Source: an uncultured Bacteroidota bacterium
GTDB lineage: Bacteria; Bacteroidota; Bacteroidia; Bacteroidales; UBA12481
DNA: 64,000 nucleotides
Reading direction: 5' to 3'
Assembly: GCA_903851365.1 (NCBI GenBank)
Contig: CAINOB010000083.1
Coordinates: forward strand, 58,880-122,879
A program made the position numbers and the translations under genes. The notes under the pieces are model-generated. The model saw only the letters and a program-made list of their open reading frames with translations. It was not told the DNA's origin and made no database searches. Shown one piece after another: positions 1-8,413 of this stretch (the stretch's first letter is position 1; every line of letters begins with the position of its first letter).

Positions 1-456
1 ATTCGGAGGCAATTCAACAACCTGGTCCTGGCACGACATCACCAGAGAGGCATTTGGTAGCGAGGGTTTCATCCACGGTTCATGCGCAAGAATCTCAAAT
101 ACATGCACCCCAATACTCCATCCTGATGGGGCTTTTTTTACCACTCCTCCAAGAGCAGCTCCTATTAACTGGTGGCCAAAGCATACACCGATACATGGAT
201 TACCCGATTCGGCAATCTCACGGGTAAATTTTTTCAGTAAGTGGATCCAGGGAACATCATCATATACTGACAAGCGCGATCCGCTGATTATCCATGCATC
301 ACATTCAAAAGGACCGGCTGGAAAATCACCGTCGCAAACATAATAATCAACGAATTCGAATCCGGGTAAGATCCGTCGAAACATCTCGGGATAACTGCCA
401 TCCGGATGGTTCAACTCCTTACGGGCATGGTCGCATATCAATAAGCCGACTATCAT
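1..456 (-). CDS. class I glutamine amidotransferase (GMP synthase-like), C-terminus beyond window
   Basis: The reading frame opens at the ATG ending at 456 and runs off the left edge, giving 152 codons. Residues 89-97 read IGVCFGHQL, the nucleophile elbow of class I glutamine amidotransferases, with Cys92 as the predicted nucleophile. WIISGSRLSVYDD at about 55-67 is the usual upstream oxyanion-hole region of the stand-alone GATase1 family. Such proteins release ammonia from glutamine or hydrolyse gamma-glutamyl amides; the substrate cannot be told here. It is the last visible gene of a five-gene minus-strand operon, 10 bp after the LysE gene. The catalytic His/Glu pair would lie outside the window. 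Confidence 0.85.
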   Translation of the reverse strand, partial: MIVGLLICDHARKELNHPDGSYPEMFRRILPGFEFVDYYVCDGDFPAGPFECDAWIISGSRLSVYDDVPWIHLLKKFTREIAESGNPCIGVCFGHQLIGAALGGVVKKAPSGWSIGVHVFEILAHEPWMKPSLPNASLVMSCQDQVVELPPN

Positions 457-466
457 GATTTCAGAT

Positions 467-1300
467 TTATATCAACATTTTAACCGCCGAATAGGCAAAG
501 TAAAGTGCAAACAGGCAAAGGACAATTCCCAGACTTTTAATAATGCCATTTACAATTTTGGGATTTATTCGTGACCGGAAACGTGAGAGGATCACTGTCA
601 TCAAAACAAACCAGAGTATACTACCGATGGCCAGTGCCAAAGCATAGGAAAGGCTTATCAGCATTGGGAACCAGCGAGGATGAGTGGTTGTGGTGCGAGG
701 TACATGATTTTTAAAAATTTTCAGGGTATCCGCTTTGAAGTAAGAATTAACCCTCGGATTCTGAATACTGGAGCCTTCGATACTGTTCAGCGTTTTTACA
801 TTCTGGTCAATCATTGTATTCATTCCACCGGTATTGAACCCCAGCGAAGCCACAAAGGAGATCACCAGAAATGAGGTTGTAAGACTTCCGAAGAACAGTG
901 TTGGATTCAGAAAATTGACCATAAATCCAGTATAAAGCGCACCCTTTCCCACAGGTATCGGTCGGACGGGTTTGGTGGGAATTTCCTCGACATGCTCGAT
1001 GTCTACCTTCGATTTGAAGACTTTGTAACCGATATAAAGAATGAAAACCGCACCCACAGCTAGAATATAGGGCATCGCCGGCTTGATGTAGGGAAAGAGC
1101 TTGGTGATTCCAAATACAGCAATAAAAACGTAAATAAAATCGGCGAATGAAGCGCCAATGGCTATCTTATTGCAATACCGAATTTCCCCTTTCAATGCGT
1201 GCGAAGTAATCAGGATACTTATGGGTCCTGCAATCGGCATCGAAAAGATGAAGCCGGATAACAGGCCGACAATCGACATTGTTATCAAACTTTCTACCAT
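467..1300 (-). CDS. LysE/RhtB-family transporter
   Basis: A 277-residue membrane protein. The N-terminus carries GFIFSMPIAGPISILI, the conserved first-helix signature of LysE-type exporters, and TGFMVNFLNPTLFFG at about 125-139 is the second family signature. About six hydrophobic segments are visible. A hydrophilic insert of some 45 residues (about 155-200) interrupts the C-terminal half, which is longer than usual for this roughly 200-residue family. LysE-family proteins export amino acids or related small solutes. The start overlaps the end of the nucleotidyltransferase gene by 7 bp, so the two are translated from one message. Export of an intermediate of the neighbouring aminotransferase pathway is possible but is inference. 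Confidence 0.85.
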   Translation of the reverse strand: MVESLITMSIVGLLSGFIFSMPIAGPISILITSHALKGEIRYCNKIAIGASFADFIYVFIAVFGITKLFPYIKPAMPYILAVGAVFILYIGYKVFKSKVDIEHVEEIPTKPVRPIPVGKGALYTGFMVNFLNPTLFFGSLTTSFLVISFVASLGFNTGGMNTMIDQNVKTLNSIEGSSIQNPRVNSYFKADTLKIFKNHVPRTTTTHPRWFPMLISLSYALALAIGSILWFVLMTVILSRFRSRINPKIVNGIIKSLGIVLCLFALYFAYSAVKMLI

Positions 1301-2016
1301 GAGATATTAGACTGTTTTTGTCTGACATGATTTATAATACGCTGATAATCTTCTATGTAATCGATCTCTGCCCAGAAAAGCGGACTGATGTCAATTGCAT
1401 GTAAATCAACATTATTACACTGCGAATAAAAAATCGTTTCCCACCAGGTATGATATTCCTCGGCTTCAATCATTCTGTTCATTACCTCCCTGAATTTGGA
1501 CAGGTAAGTTTTTGAGATTTTTGCCGCCCCTACATATTCGCAGGTCCTTTCCTCAACACTTAAATCTTTACCATATTTTTTTACCAGCCCGTTCTCGCAC
1601 ACAAAGAAATAATCCCCCTCTTCAATTCGTGAATAGTCGGCCAGAAAAGTAATTTCATGTTCAGATTCCATCAGTGTATTTAGAATCTTTTCCTCAAGAT
1701 AAACATCGGCATTAGCCAAAATAATATCATCGTTTACTGACAGTTCCTCCCGTGCAAACCATAACGAGGCAATACTGTTAGTCACCCTGTAAAACGGGTT
1801 ATAATAGAATTTTACCCCTAACCCTTCAAGGTCCTTGTAGAAAAGCTCCTTCTGATAGCCCACAATGACAACTACTTCAATACCCGCATTCTGCAGCATT
1901 TCAACTGTGTAACGGATAAGCGATTTATTATCAGCAACCGGCAGTAAACTCTTTGGTTTAGAGATTTCCCGGCTAATTCTACTGCCAATTCCGGCAGCCA
2001 TCATGATCATTTTCAT
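1294..2016 (-). CDS. LicC/PntC-like CTP-dependent nucleotidyltransferase
   Basis: A 240-residue NTP_transferase protein. Residues 6-26 hold the nucleotide-binding loop (AAGIGSR) and the lysine motif KPKSLLPV. NADV at 102-105 is the metal-binding aspartate site. NPFYRVTNSIASLW at about 73-86 resembles the signature of the phosphocholine / 2-aminoethylphosphonate cytidylyltransferase group. These enzymes form CDP-choline or CMP-aminoethylphosphonate from CTP. The preceding gene is a class V aminotransferase (20-bp gap), and a CDP-alcohol phosphotransferase lies upstream of that. That order fits activation of an amine or phosphonate head group for transfer. A sugar-1-phosphate substrate remains possible. 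Confidence 0.75.
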   Translation of the reverse strand: MKMIMMAAGIGSRISREISKPKSLLPVADNKSLIRYTVEMLQNAGIEVVVIVGYQKELFYKDLEGLGVKFYYNPFYRVTNSIASLWFAREELSVNDDIILANADVYLEEKILNTLMESEHEITFLADYSRIEEGDYFFVCENGLVKKYGKDLSVEERTCEYVGAAKISKTYLSKFREVMNRMIEAEEYHTWWETIFYSQCNNVDLHAIDISPLFWAEIDYIEDYQRIINHVRQKQSNISW

Positions 2017-2036
2017 CTAGCAGGTGGTATTGACGT

Positions 2037-3095
2037 TCATAATACTTTCTTGATCAAATCTATCAATTCAAGATGATCTTCAATCGAATTATTCCCAATA
2101 TGCGCAACCCTGATAATTCTAGTCCCCATTGCACCGCCGGTTGGATTAACAAAAACATCAAATTCATTTTTTAATCTTTCAAATACGCTCAAAGCAATTT
2201 CCTCATCAAAAATAACCGGTGTCAGTGCATTTGACAGTGGAAATCCGGGAAGTGAGGCTGGCAGTTCAACGACTCTATTGCGAAAAGCAGAACTGATGGC
2301 TTTTATTTTATTCAGCCTATTCGACAAACCATCAGATTCTAACCGGTTCAGCATGTCGTGCAGTTCGATCAGAATACCGACTGCCGGGGTAAATGGAGTC
2401 TGGCCCCTTGCTATGTTGCAGAGGTAATCATTGAAATTAAAATACATTGATTTCACCTTCTTCGGCAACACTTTTTCCCTAATAATCTTTCCATTTAGGA
2501 CAATCATTGATAAGCCCGGTGCCAGACAAAATCCCTTTTGCGAACTCAAAATAGTGACGTCTATCCCCCACTCATCCATATAAAACTCATCACACAAGAA
2601 AGTGCTGATCGCATCAACTATCAGATAAAGACCATTCCTTTTACAAAATTCCGATATGATCCCGATATCATACAATTGCCCGGTGGAAGTCTCGTGAAGA
2701 TTCACCAGCATCCCGGTAAAACCCTGATCATTATACTTTTCAAGGACCTCTCGGGTAAGAATTTCACCAAATTTCAGAACGATACTCTCGCTGGGTATTT
2801 CATGTACACGACAGATTTCAGCAAATCGTTGCCCAAAAGTACCCCCTGCAATAACAAGCACTTTATCCTCCGAACTAAAACAATTCATCACGGTCGCCTC
2901 CATAGCCGCGGTTCCTGAGGCTGTTAAATAGATGACCTTTGATTCCGGACCTGTTCCTGCCACTTTCTTCAGAAGAAGGTCGGTCTTCAACATCATTTGC
3001 GAAAACTCGGTAGTTCTGAAATAAGGGATTTGTTGTGCCCTGATATCCAGAGTCTCTGGAAACATCTGAACTGGTCCTATAGTAAAAAGCTTCAT
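2037..3095 (-). CDS. class V PLP aminotransferase (AEP/serine-glyoxylate transaminase-like)
   Basis: A 352-residue fold type I PLP enzyme. LTASGTAAMEA (57-67) is the phosphate-binding region, VDAIST at 160-165 holds the PLP-pyridine aspartate (Asp161), and SSQKGF at 184-189 holds the Schiff-base lysine (Lys187). The SQKG form is typical of the alanine/serine-glyoxylate and 2-aminoethylphosphonate-pyruvate transaminase group. The gene overlaps the upstream CDP-alcohol phosphotransferase by 4 bp and precedes the cytidylyltransferase. By family and context it could interconvert an amino head group such as aminoethylphosphonate and its aldehyde. No PEP mutase or phosphonopyruvate decarboxylase is in the window, so the phosphonate assignment is only a hypothesis. 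Confidence 0.75.
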   Translation of the reverse strand: MKLFTIGPVQMFPETLDIRAQQIPYFRTTEFSQMMLKTDLLLKKVAGTGPESKVIYLTASGTAAMEATVMNCFSSEDKVLVIAGGTFGQRFAEICRVHEIPSESIVLKFGEILTREVLEKYNDQGFTGMLVNLHETSTGQLYDIGIISEFCKRNGLYLIVDAISTFLCDEFYMDEWGIDVTILSSQKGFCLAPGLSMIVLNGKIIREKVLPKKVKSMYFNFNDYLCNIARGQTPFTPAVGILIELHDMLNRLESDGLSNRLNKIKAISSAFRNRVVELPASLPGFPLSNALTPVIFDEEIALSVFERLKNEFDVFVNPTGGAMGTRIIRVAHIGNNSIEDHLELIDLIKKVL

Positions 3096-4003
3096 TCGTT
3101 AACTTTTTTATAGGTTGACTCGATGATTTTTTGGGCGATCCAAAGGATAAAAGTCAAGCCATTAAATCCAATCAGCGTAATCCAGACAAACAGGTCGATC
3201 CGGTGAAGGAAAGAACAAATTATCATGCAGGTAATTTGGGAGGTTGGTCCGATAAATAGCCAGAGGCGCATGATGAGCCGGTTTTTCCGGTAATATTCCT
3301 GTGGATTTACCTTGATAGTTACCGAAGATTTACGACTGGCCACCAGGGTACTCTGAAAGTAGGAGTATTTCAGATATGAAAATAATATTACCCGTTCGAA
3401 CCATTTGCCCTTCTGTTGTTTAGCCAGTGCAAGCGCATTTTTAAATTCAACCAGTCCATCCTCGAAATTATTTTTACTCCCGAGGAAATAATCCAGAAAT
3501 CTATTCCGGTAAAAATCGACTAGAACACAGTGTATCATATTGGATATTCCTGCCAGGCTGAGCATGATCCACCAAAAAGAAACATTTTCCTGGTGATTGG
3601 CAAAGCCAAAAGCCAGGCCAACAAAAACTGCGATGGTGGCAGTCAGGTCGGCCATTCCATCGAGTATTCTGCCAAAAGTTGTTCCGTTTTTCTTAAGTCT
3701 TGCCAGTTGCCCATCGCTGCAATCTAAAATATTAAATGCCATGTAAAAAAGGGCTCCGATAGTAAGGGCTGAAGGGGTGCCAACTGAGTAATACAGCCCT
3801 GCGATGATCCCCATCAAAATGGCAGCGATCGTTAAATGATTTGGGCGGATATTAGTCCGGTAAATTGCTTTTACCAATAAAAATGCAATTGGCCGGAAAA
3901 AGAAGAGGTCGAGTAATTGCTCCACCTCCTTAAGTTTCAAAGAATGGACATATTCCGAGTACCAACTGGTTTGACCCTGTGAGTTATTTACGTTTTGAGT
4001 CAT
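3092..4003 (-). CDS. CDP-alcohol phosphatidyltransferase family protein
   Basis: A 303-residue membrane protein carrying the full CDP-alcohol phosphotransferase motif: Asp94-x2-Asp97-Gly-x2-Ala-Arg-x8-Gly111-x3-Asp115-x3-Asp119. The family uses a CDP- or CMP-activated donor and a lipid or alcohol acceptor at the membrane with two divalent metals. Hydrophobic segments are visible near 57-92, 120-165 and 245-293. It is the first gene of the operon and overlaps the aminotransferase by 4 bp. Next to a cytidylyltransferase, it is a natural candidate for transferring the activated group onto a lipid or glycan. A housekeeping phospholipid synthase role cannot be excluded, but the neighbours argue against it. 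Confidence 0.85.
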   Translation of the reverse strand: MTQNVNNSQGQTSWYSEYVHSLKLKEVEQLLDLFFFRPIAFLLVKAIYRTNIRPNHLTIAAILMGIIAGLYYSVGTPSALTIGALFYMAFNILDCSDGQLARLKKNGTTFGRILDGMADLTATIAVFVGLAFGFANHQENVSFWWIMLSLAGISNMIHCVLVDFYRNRFLDYFLGSKNNFEDGLVEFKNALALAKQQKGKWFERVILFSYLKYSYFQSTLVASRKSSVTIKVNPQEYYRKNRLIMRLWLFIGPTSQITCMIICSFLHRIDLFVWITLIGFNGLTFILWIAQKIIESTYKKVNE

Positions 4004-4008
4004 ATTCC

Positions 4009-4047
4009 ATTTTTAGGCCTCTTGACTTATAATAATGACCTAAAAAT
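4009..4047 (-). promoter_or_regulatory. inverted repeat just upstream of the head-group operon
   Basis: Two perfect 9-nt arms, ATTTTTAGG at 4009-4017 and CCTAAAAAT at 4039-4047, are separated by 21 nt and lie 5 bp upstream of the first gene of the minus-strand operon. It may act as an operator or an RNA hairpin. The arms are AT-rich, so chance is possible. Confidence 0.35.
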
Positions 4048-4132
4048 AGAATTTTTTTTCACCATCCCACCTTGGATAATCAATGATCTGAGGTACAACA
4101 TCGCCGATTAATTTATCCAACCGGGAATTTCA

Positions 4133-5560
4133 TCAATTACGCGACTGTTTAATTATATCCTGATAACGTTTTGCGCCATTCTTCATAGTCCGCATCTGAC
4201 TAGCCATATCCACAGAATAGAGTCCAAATTTCATGTCGTATCCCAGCGACCATTCGAAATTATCCAATAGGCTCCAATAATAGTATCCTTTGATATCATA
4301 GCCTTCCGAGATGGCTTTTGAAACAACATAAAGATACTGGCTGATGAATTGCGCCCGGCGATCGTCCTTTGCATCGGCAATGCCATTTTCAGTAATGTAA
4401 ATCGGAACACCAAACTGGGATACCGTTTTAATGGCCCGGTAAAATCCTTCGGGATATGATGCGTAATCCATATCGGTTTTTATTTCTCCCGGCAGCAGTT
4501 TTGCCTGAAAAGCCCTATCAAGATTAAATGAGAACTTATAGTTGTAATGTGAATAATAGTTCAGGCCGATAAAATCAAGGGATCCTTTCGCTTTTGGATT
4601 TTCCTCAATAAGTTTTGCCATGGTGGGCATCACGAACCTGTATTTACCGGTTTTCAGAAAATTCAACGTTGTCCCGTTAAATACTCCTTCAATAAGGTTG
4701 GCGAAAACCCAGTCGCCGAGGTTCCATTTACTGTATGGATCGGCCTGGGTCATATTTTTAACCACGCCCACCCTGGCATGATCCCCGCCGGGGAGGCTCT
4801 TGATTTTCCAATAAGCCTGAACATGCGCCTCCAGGATATTCCGGAGTACCACCGCGGCAAGCTGGGGGTCCTTTTTCCCCGGAGGATTGGCACCCTGAAA
4901 ATATCCTTCCACAACATAAACAGCCGGCTCATTGATAGTGCACCAGAATCTTACACGATCCTTGAGAGCCATATATACGACTTCCGTAAACCTGATAAAA
5001 TCAGCAATATTTTCCTTTTTCTCGAATGCTCCTTTTTTCTCGAACCAGATTGGATTGGTAAAATGATGGAGCGTGACCATTGGAACTATTCCATTGACTA
5101 TCAATGAATCGCAAACATCCTGATAGTGTTTTATAGCAAGGGTGTCAAACACTCCTTCCCGGGGCTCAATCTTGCTCCATTCTACTGAAAAACGATAAGA
5201 GTTAACGCCAAGGTCTTTCATCAGGTGAATATCCTGATTATATCGCCGCCAGTGATCACAGGCAATTCCGGATAACTGTCCACGCAGGATCATGGGCTTT
5301 CCGGAGGCATTGACCGTACTTTCCCATAGGTACCATTGATTATTTATGTTGTTGCCTTCAACCTGATGGGCAGCAGTTGCGACACCCCATAGAAAATCCT
5401 TAGGAAAGGTCAATTTATTAATCTCTATTTTTGACCAATCCCATTTCAGTTGAGGCCTGGATTTCTGAAAAACGGCACAGGGTATGATCCAAGCCAGGAT
5501 CAAAATCGATCCGATTACAATAATGATTGTCCGGGTTTTAGTTTTCATGACATTAGGCAT
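4133..5560 (-). CDS. GH1 beta-glycosidase, membrane-anchored or secreted
   Basis: A 475-residue family 1 glycoside hydrolase. FLWGVATAAHQVEG (56-69) is the N-terminal GH1 signature. TINEP places the acid/base at Glu211 and YITENG places the nucleophile at Glu391. The last third has the usual WSLLDNFEWSLGY substrate-binding segment. Family members cleave beta-glucosides, beta-galactosides or related aryl glycosides. The N-terminus is a positively charged stretch plus a hydrophobic segment (about 10-30), so the enzyme is exported or anchored, unlike most cytoplasmic GH1 enzymes. Met5 is an alternative start. It lies 29 bp before the WecA-like gene's 3' end on the same strand. Confidence 0.93.
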   Translation of the reverse strand: MPNVMKTKTRTIIIVIGSILILAWIIPCAVFQKSRPQLKWDWSKIEINKLTFPKDFLWGVATAAHQVEGNNINNQWYLWESTVNASGKPMILRGQLSGIACDHWRRYNQDIHLMKDLGVNSYRFSVEWSKIEPREGVFDTLAIKHYQDVCDSLIVNGIVPMVTLHHFTNPIWFEKKGAFEKKENIADFIRFTEVVYMALKDRVRFWCTINEPAVYVVEGYFQGANPPGKKDPQLAAVVLRNILEAHVQAYWKIKSLPGGDHARVGVVKNMTQADPYSKWNLGDWVFANLIEGVFNGTTLNFLKTGKYRFVMPTMAKLIEENPKAKGSLDFIGLNYYSHYNYKFSFNLDRAFQAKLLPGEIKTDMDYASYPEGFYRAIKTVSQFGVPIYITENGIADAKDDRRAQFISQYLYVVSKAISEGYDIKGYYYWSLLDNFEWSLGYDMKFGLYSVDMASQMRTMKNGAKRYQDIIKQSRN

Positions 5561-5589
5561 CTCGTTTCAGGGAACAAGATACTTAATCT

Positions 5590-6762
5590 CTAATTCAAGG
5601 AAGAAACGTCTTCCTTTTTCTTTGCAGACTTATGAGTTTCAGCAACATGCTCATGATCCTCCTGCAGGTGTGGATGATCTTCGTGACCGGGAACCTTTTT
5701 CCTGTCAATTATTTTGTAGCGGAGAAGCAGCGAAGGAATGGTACAGGCGATCAAACCAAGGCCAAGTACCAGGATACCCAATGCCAGTACGCCGGTATTA
5801 CGGAGAAACCAGGCAACGAGAAATATTGCAACATTGGTAAGGATCACTGTGGTTGATGCTTGCCAGTGACTCAATCCGAGGGAAAGCAATCCATGATGAA
5901 AATGATTCCGGTCGGCATAGAAAGGCGATTTGCCCTGTAAAATACGCAAACTCATCACCCTGATGGTATCGGCAATCGGTATTACCATAACAGCCATTAC
6001 AACTGCAGGTTCGCCTTGCATGAAGGTGAGACTTCCCGGGTCAGCCGGGCACCAGAGGATTTTTACTGCAAAGGTGGCAAAGAGCAATCCAAGGAGTTGA
6101 GAACCGGTATCTCCCATGAAGAGCTTGTTTTCTTTACTAAAAACATTGAAAAAATAGAATGGGATCAGACCTCCGGCAGTTGCAAAGGCAAAAGTGGCAT
6201 AATTTGGCCGGCCCAGATGAAAAAGCCAAAGCCCGAAAACTGTAGAAACAAATATTCCCAGACCGCCTGCCAGACCATCGATTCCGTCAACCAGATTATA
6301 GGCATTTATTATTCCGACAAAAATTACAAAGGAGAGCACATAGCTGATTCCAAGAGGAATCTCACCGATGCCGAACAATCCGTTCAGACTGACTACCCTA
6401 ACATCAGCAGCAAGTATGATAAAAAGGCTGGCGATAAATTGCCCGGCCATTTTCTTTTGAGGACTTAAACCCACTAAATCATCCTTTAGTCCGAAGAAGA
6501 AAAGGATAACCATTGCAGGAATAATATACTGAAATTCGCGTGGGAAGTCGTCCTTAAGAAAAAGGCTTGCGCCAATAGTTACTGCTGCAAAAATCGCAAC
6601 ACCGCCGAGAGTCGGAATAACTCCTACATGGCTGGTTCTGCCATTTGGCAGGGCGCCCAGTCGTTTTGCTTTGGAAACCCTGACAATAGGTGGTATGGCA
6701 ACATATGATATCATAAGTGCCGACAGAAATGCAAGAGTCATTGACTGGTTCAGCGGTAACAT
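5590..6762 (-). CDS. WecA/MraY-like polyprenyl-phosphate sugar-1-phosphate transferase
   Basis: A 390-residue multi-pass protein of glycosyltransferase family 4. NLVDGIDGLAGGLG (about 155-168) and FMGDTGS (about 214-220) are the catalytic aspartate motifs, and the cytoplasmic DRNHFHHGLL loop (about 284-293) is typical of WecA-type UDP-GlcNAc or UDP-sugar transferases. The enzyme places a sugar-1-phosphate on undecaprenyl phosphate as the first step of a surface glycan. The C-terminal 35 or so residues are unusually rich in His, Glu and Lys (HEDHPHLQEDHEH). A good promoter lies upstream. It could share a transcript with the GH1 gene 29 bp downstream. Confidence 0.9.
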   Translation of the reverse strand: MLPLNQSMTLAFLSALMISYVAIPPIVRVSKAKRLGALPNGRTSHVGVIPTLGGVAIFAAVTIGASLFLKDDFPREFQYIIPAMVILFFFGLKDDLVGLSPQKKMAGQFIASLFIILAADVRVVSLNGLFGIGEIPLGISYVLSFVIFVGIINAYNLVDGIDGLAGGLGIFVSTVFGLWLFHLGRPNYATFAFATAGGLIPFYFFNVFSKENKLFMGDTGSQLLGLLFATFAVKILWCPADPGSLTFMQGEPAVVMAVMVIPIADTIRVMSLRILQGKSPFYADRNHFHHGLLSLGLSHWQASTTVILTNVAIFLVAWFLRNTGVLALGILVLGLGLIACTIPSLLLRYKIIDRKKVPGHEDHPHLQEDHEHVAETHKSAKKKEDVSSLN

Positions 6763-6804
6763 CAGGTTCCTAGGTTTAAAGGTTTCCCCTTAACGTACAG
6801 AATT

Positions 6805-6834
6805 CAAAAATACAACCAAATTTTTATAAACAAT
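6805..6834 (-). promoter_or_regulatory. Bacteroidetes-type promoter for the WecA-like gene
   Basis: On the minus strand TATTTTTG (6805-6812) matches the -7 consensus TAnnTTTG, and ATTG at 6831-6834 lies 18 nt upstream where the -33 TTTG/TTG element is expected. It is 43 bp ahead of the start codon. Confidence 0.45.
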
Positions 6835-6988
6835 AATCAAATTGAGCAAATGGGTACTTATCCCCCTTGGATTACTTGTTTTTAATGGTAACCTGCTAGT
6901 TTGCCCCCAGGTTTTGAACACCCATGGGAACAGAAAATACAGGGTTCCCGACTAATGTATACCAAATTACAATTTTTACCTTTAACAA

Positions 6989-8350
6989 ATGAACAGAATT
7001 AACAATTTCTTATTGTGCTGTGCCCTGCTTTTTTCACCTCTAGCATCTCTGGGCCAGGATTCTAAGCATGATATTATTCCGGAAAATGTTCCACACGGCA
7101 TTTCCCTCCGCGACTGGGATAAAATGGATTCCCACTGGCAGCCTTATTCCACAAGATTTAACATTCAGAAAAAAGATGGCGATTCTATTGAAGGTCAGTT
7201 GATATGGATGAACGATAGCGTTTTAGTGCTTTCCAGGAGCCTGAGTTTACCAAACAGCTTAATGAATCAGAAAGATTACGATTGGATTAATTTAAAAGAT
7301 GTCGCTTCCATGAAAATCAGGCTGGGGGGCCAACCATATCAGGGTTTGATTATCGGTATTTTGGCTGGTGTGATACCGGGCTTTATAGCAGGGGCAATTC
7401 TCGCACAGGGCTGGACGATTATCCCGGCAATAATTCTCGGTGCAATAACTGCTGGCGGCGGCGGTGCAACAGGAACATTTATTCAGAGAGCCGTGAGGAA
7501 GCAAACAATTGAAATTGATGGCGGAAAATTAACCGCACAAGAATTATACAAATTAAAAAAAACAGCATTGTTCCCGGATTATATGCCCGATAGCGCCACT
7601 CATTTGGGTGAGGCAAAATTGTCCGATTTTGAGAATCTGGTCAAATCATCGTCGACACTGCAAAGAGCCTTCCCAGTCCATCCCTTTGCTTTTTCAATCA
7701 ACACTTCACTGACGACAAATTCAGTGCGCAAACGGCTGCAAAATTGGTATTCGAGCCCAGTGTGGGGACCAGCTGACTCCTATTATGAAACAAGATTAGG
7801 GTTGGAAGCTGATTTATCTAGAAAAATGGGCAAAAAATTCCAGGCAGGGATTCTTTTCCAGATATATCCCGGTGATATTTCTTCCTCCTATTTTAATAAA
7901 AGTTGGCCTGAGTTTAATGTAAATTACTCTTATAACCACCACTTTAAACAAACAACATACGGAATCTATGAAGGGTGGTTATTGCAGCCGGTTGACCCTT
8001 ACTGGGCAACACGACTTGAAGCAACTATCGAGCTGGGCTTTGTTGTTTCAGATATTTATGAGCACTTCTACTTCAATTGGAACGCAATTGATGAAAATTC
8101 AATTCAAGGGGAAACATTCATACAGAAACACAACTACAAGCCTGGCGGAATGCTCAAGATTCAAGCCTCCTGGTACCTGATACCGGGATTTTCAATCGAT
8201 GTAGGTTTTGAAGGATTCTGGATTCAGCGGGTTTACTTTAACTCAAGAACCGTACTTCCGCAAACAACATACGGTCCCTGTTACATTCCCGAACATTATC
8301 TGAATTTCAGCAACCTTCAGGGCTACGTCGGCCTAAGCGTTCATTTTTAG
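6989..8350 (+). CDS. exported protein of unknown function, possible outer-membrane beta-barrel
   Basis: A 453-residue protein with a signal peptide ending near SLGQD (residue 24). Residues of about 50-105 form a small beta-rich domain. A glycine-rich hydrophobic pair follows at about 115-165 (LIIGILAGVIPGFIAGAILA). The C-terminal 230 residues alternate polar and hydrophobic residues, are rich in Tyr and Trp, and end in LSVHF with a terminal Phe, as outer-membrane barrels often do. I do not recognise a family. It is alone on its strand, with a 226-bp region upstream that shows nothing but the divergent WecA-like promoter. Confidence 0.8.
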   Translation: MNRINNFLLCCALLFSPLASLGQDSKHDIIPENVPHGISLRDWDKMDSHWQPYSTRFNIQKKDGDSIEGQLIWMNDSVLVLSRSLSLPNSLMNQKDYDWINLKDVASMKIRLGGQPYQGLIIGILAGVIPGFIAGAILAQGWTIIPAIILGAITAGGGGATGTFIQRAVRKQTIEIDGGKLTAQELYKLKKTALFPDYMPDSATHLGEAKLSDFENLVKSSSTLQRAFPVHPFAFSINTSLTTNSVRKRLQNWYSSPVWGPADSYYETRLGLEADLSRKMGKKFQAGILFQIYPGDISSSYFNKSWPEFNVNYSYNHHFKQTTYGIYEGWLLQPVDPYWATRLEATIELGFVVSDIYEHFYFNWNAIDENSIQGETFIQKHNYKPGGMLKIQASWYLIPGFSIDVGFEGFWIQRVYFNSRTVLPQTTYGPCYIPEHYLNFSNLQGYVGLSVHF

Positions 8351-8370
8351 ACTCCCTGCGGTCGCTTAAA

Positions 8371-8413
8371 GGTTCGCTTCGCTCACTAATTGGTTCGCTA
8401 ACGCTCACTAATT
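8371..8413. repeat. two tandem copies of a 21-22 bp unit at a stop codon
   Basis: The unit GGTTCGCT(N)CGCTCACTAATT occurs at 8371-8391 and 8392-8413. The second copy holds the last codons and the TAG stop of the minus-strand gene that ends at 8398, so Ser-Glu-Arg-stop of that protein is repeat-encoded. Confidence 0.7.
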
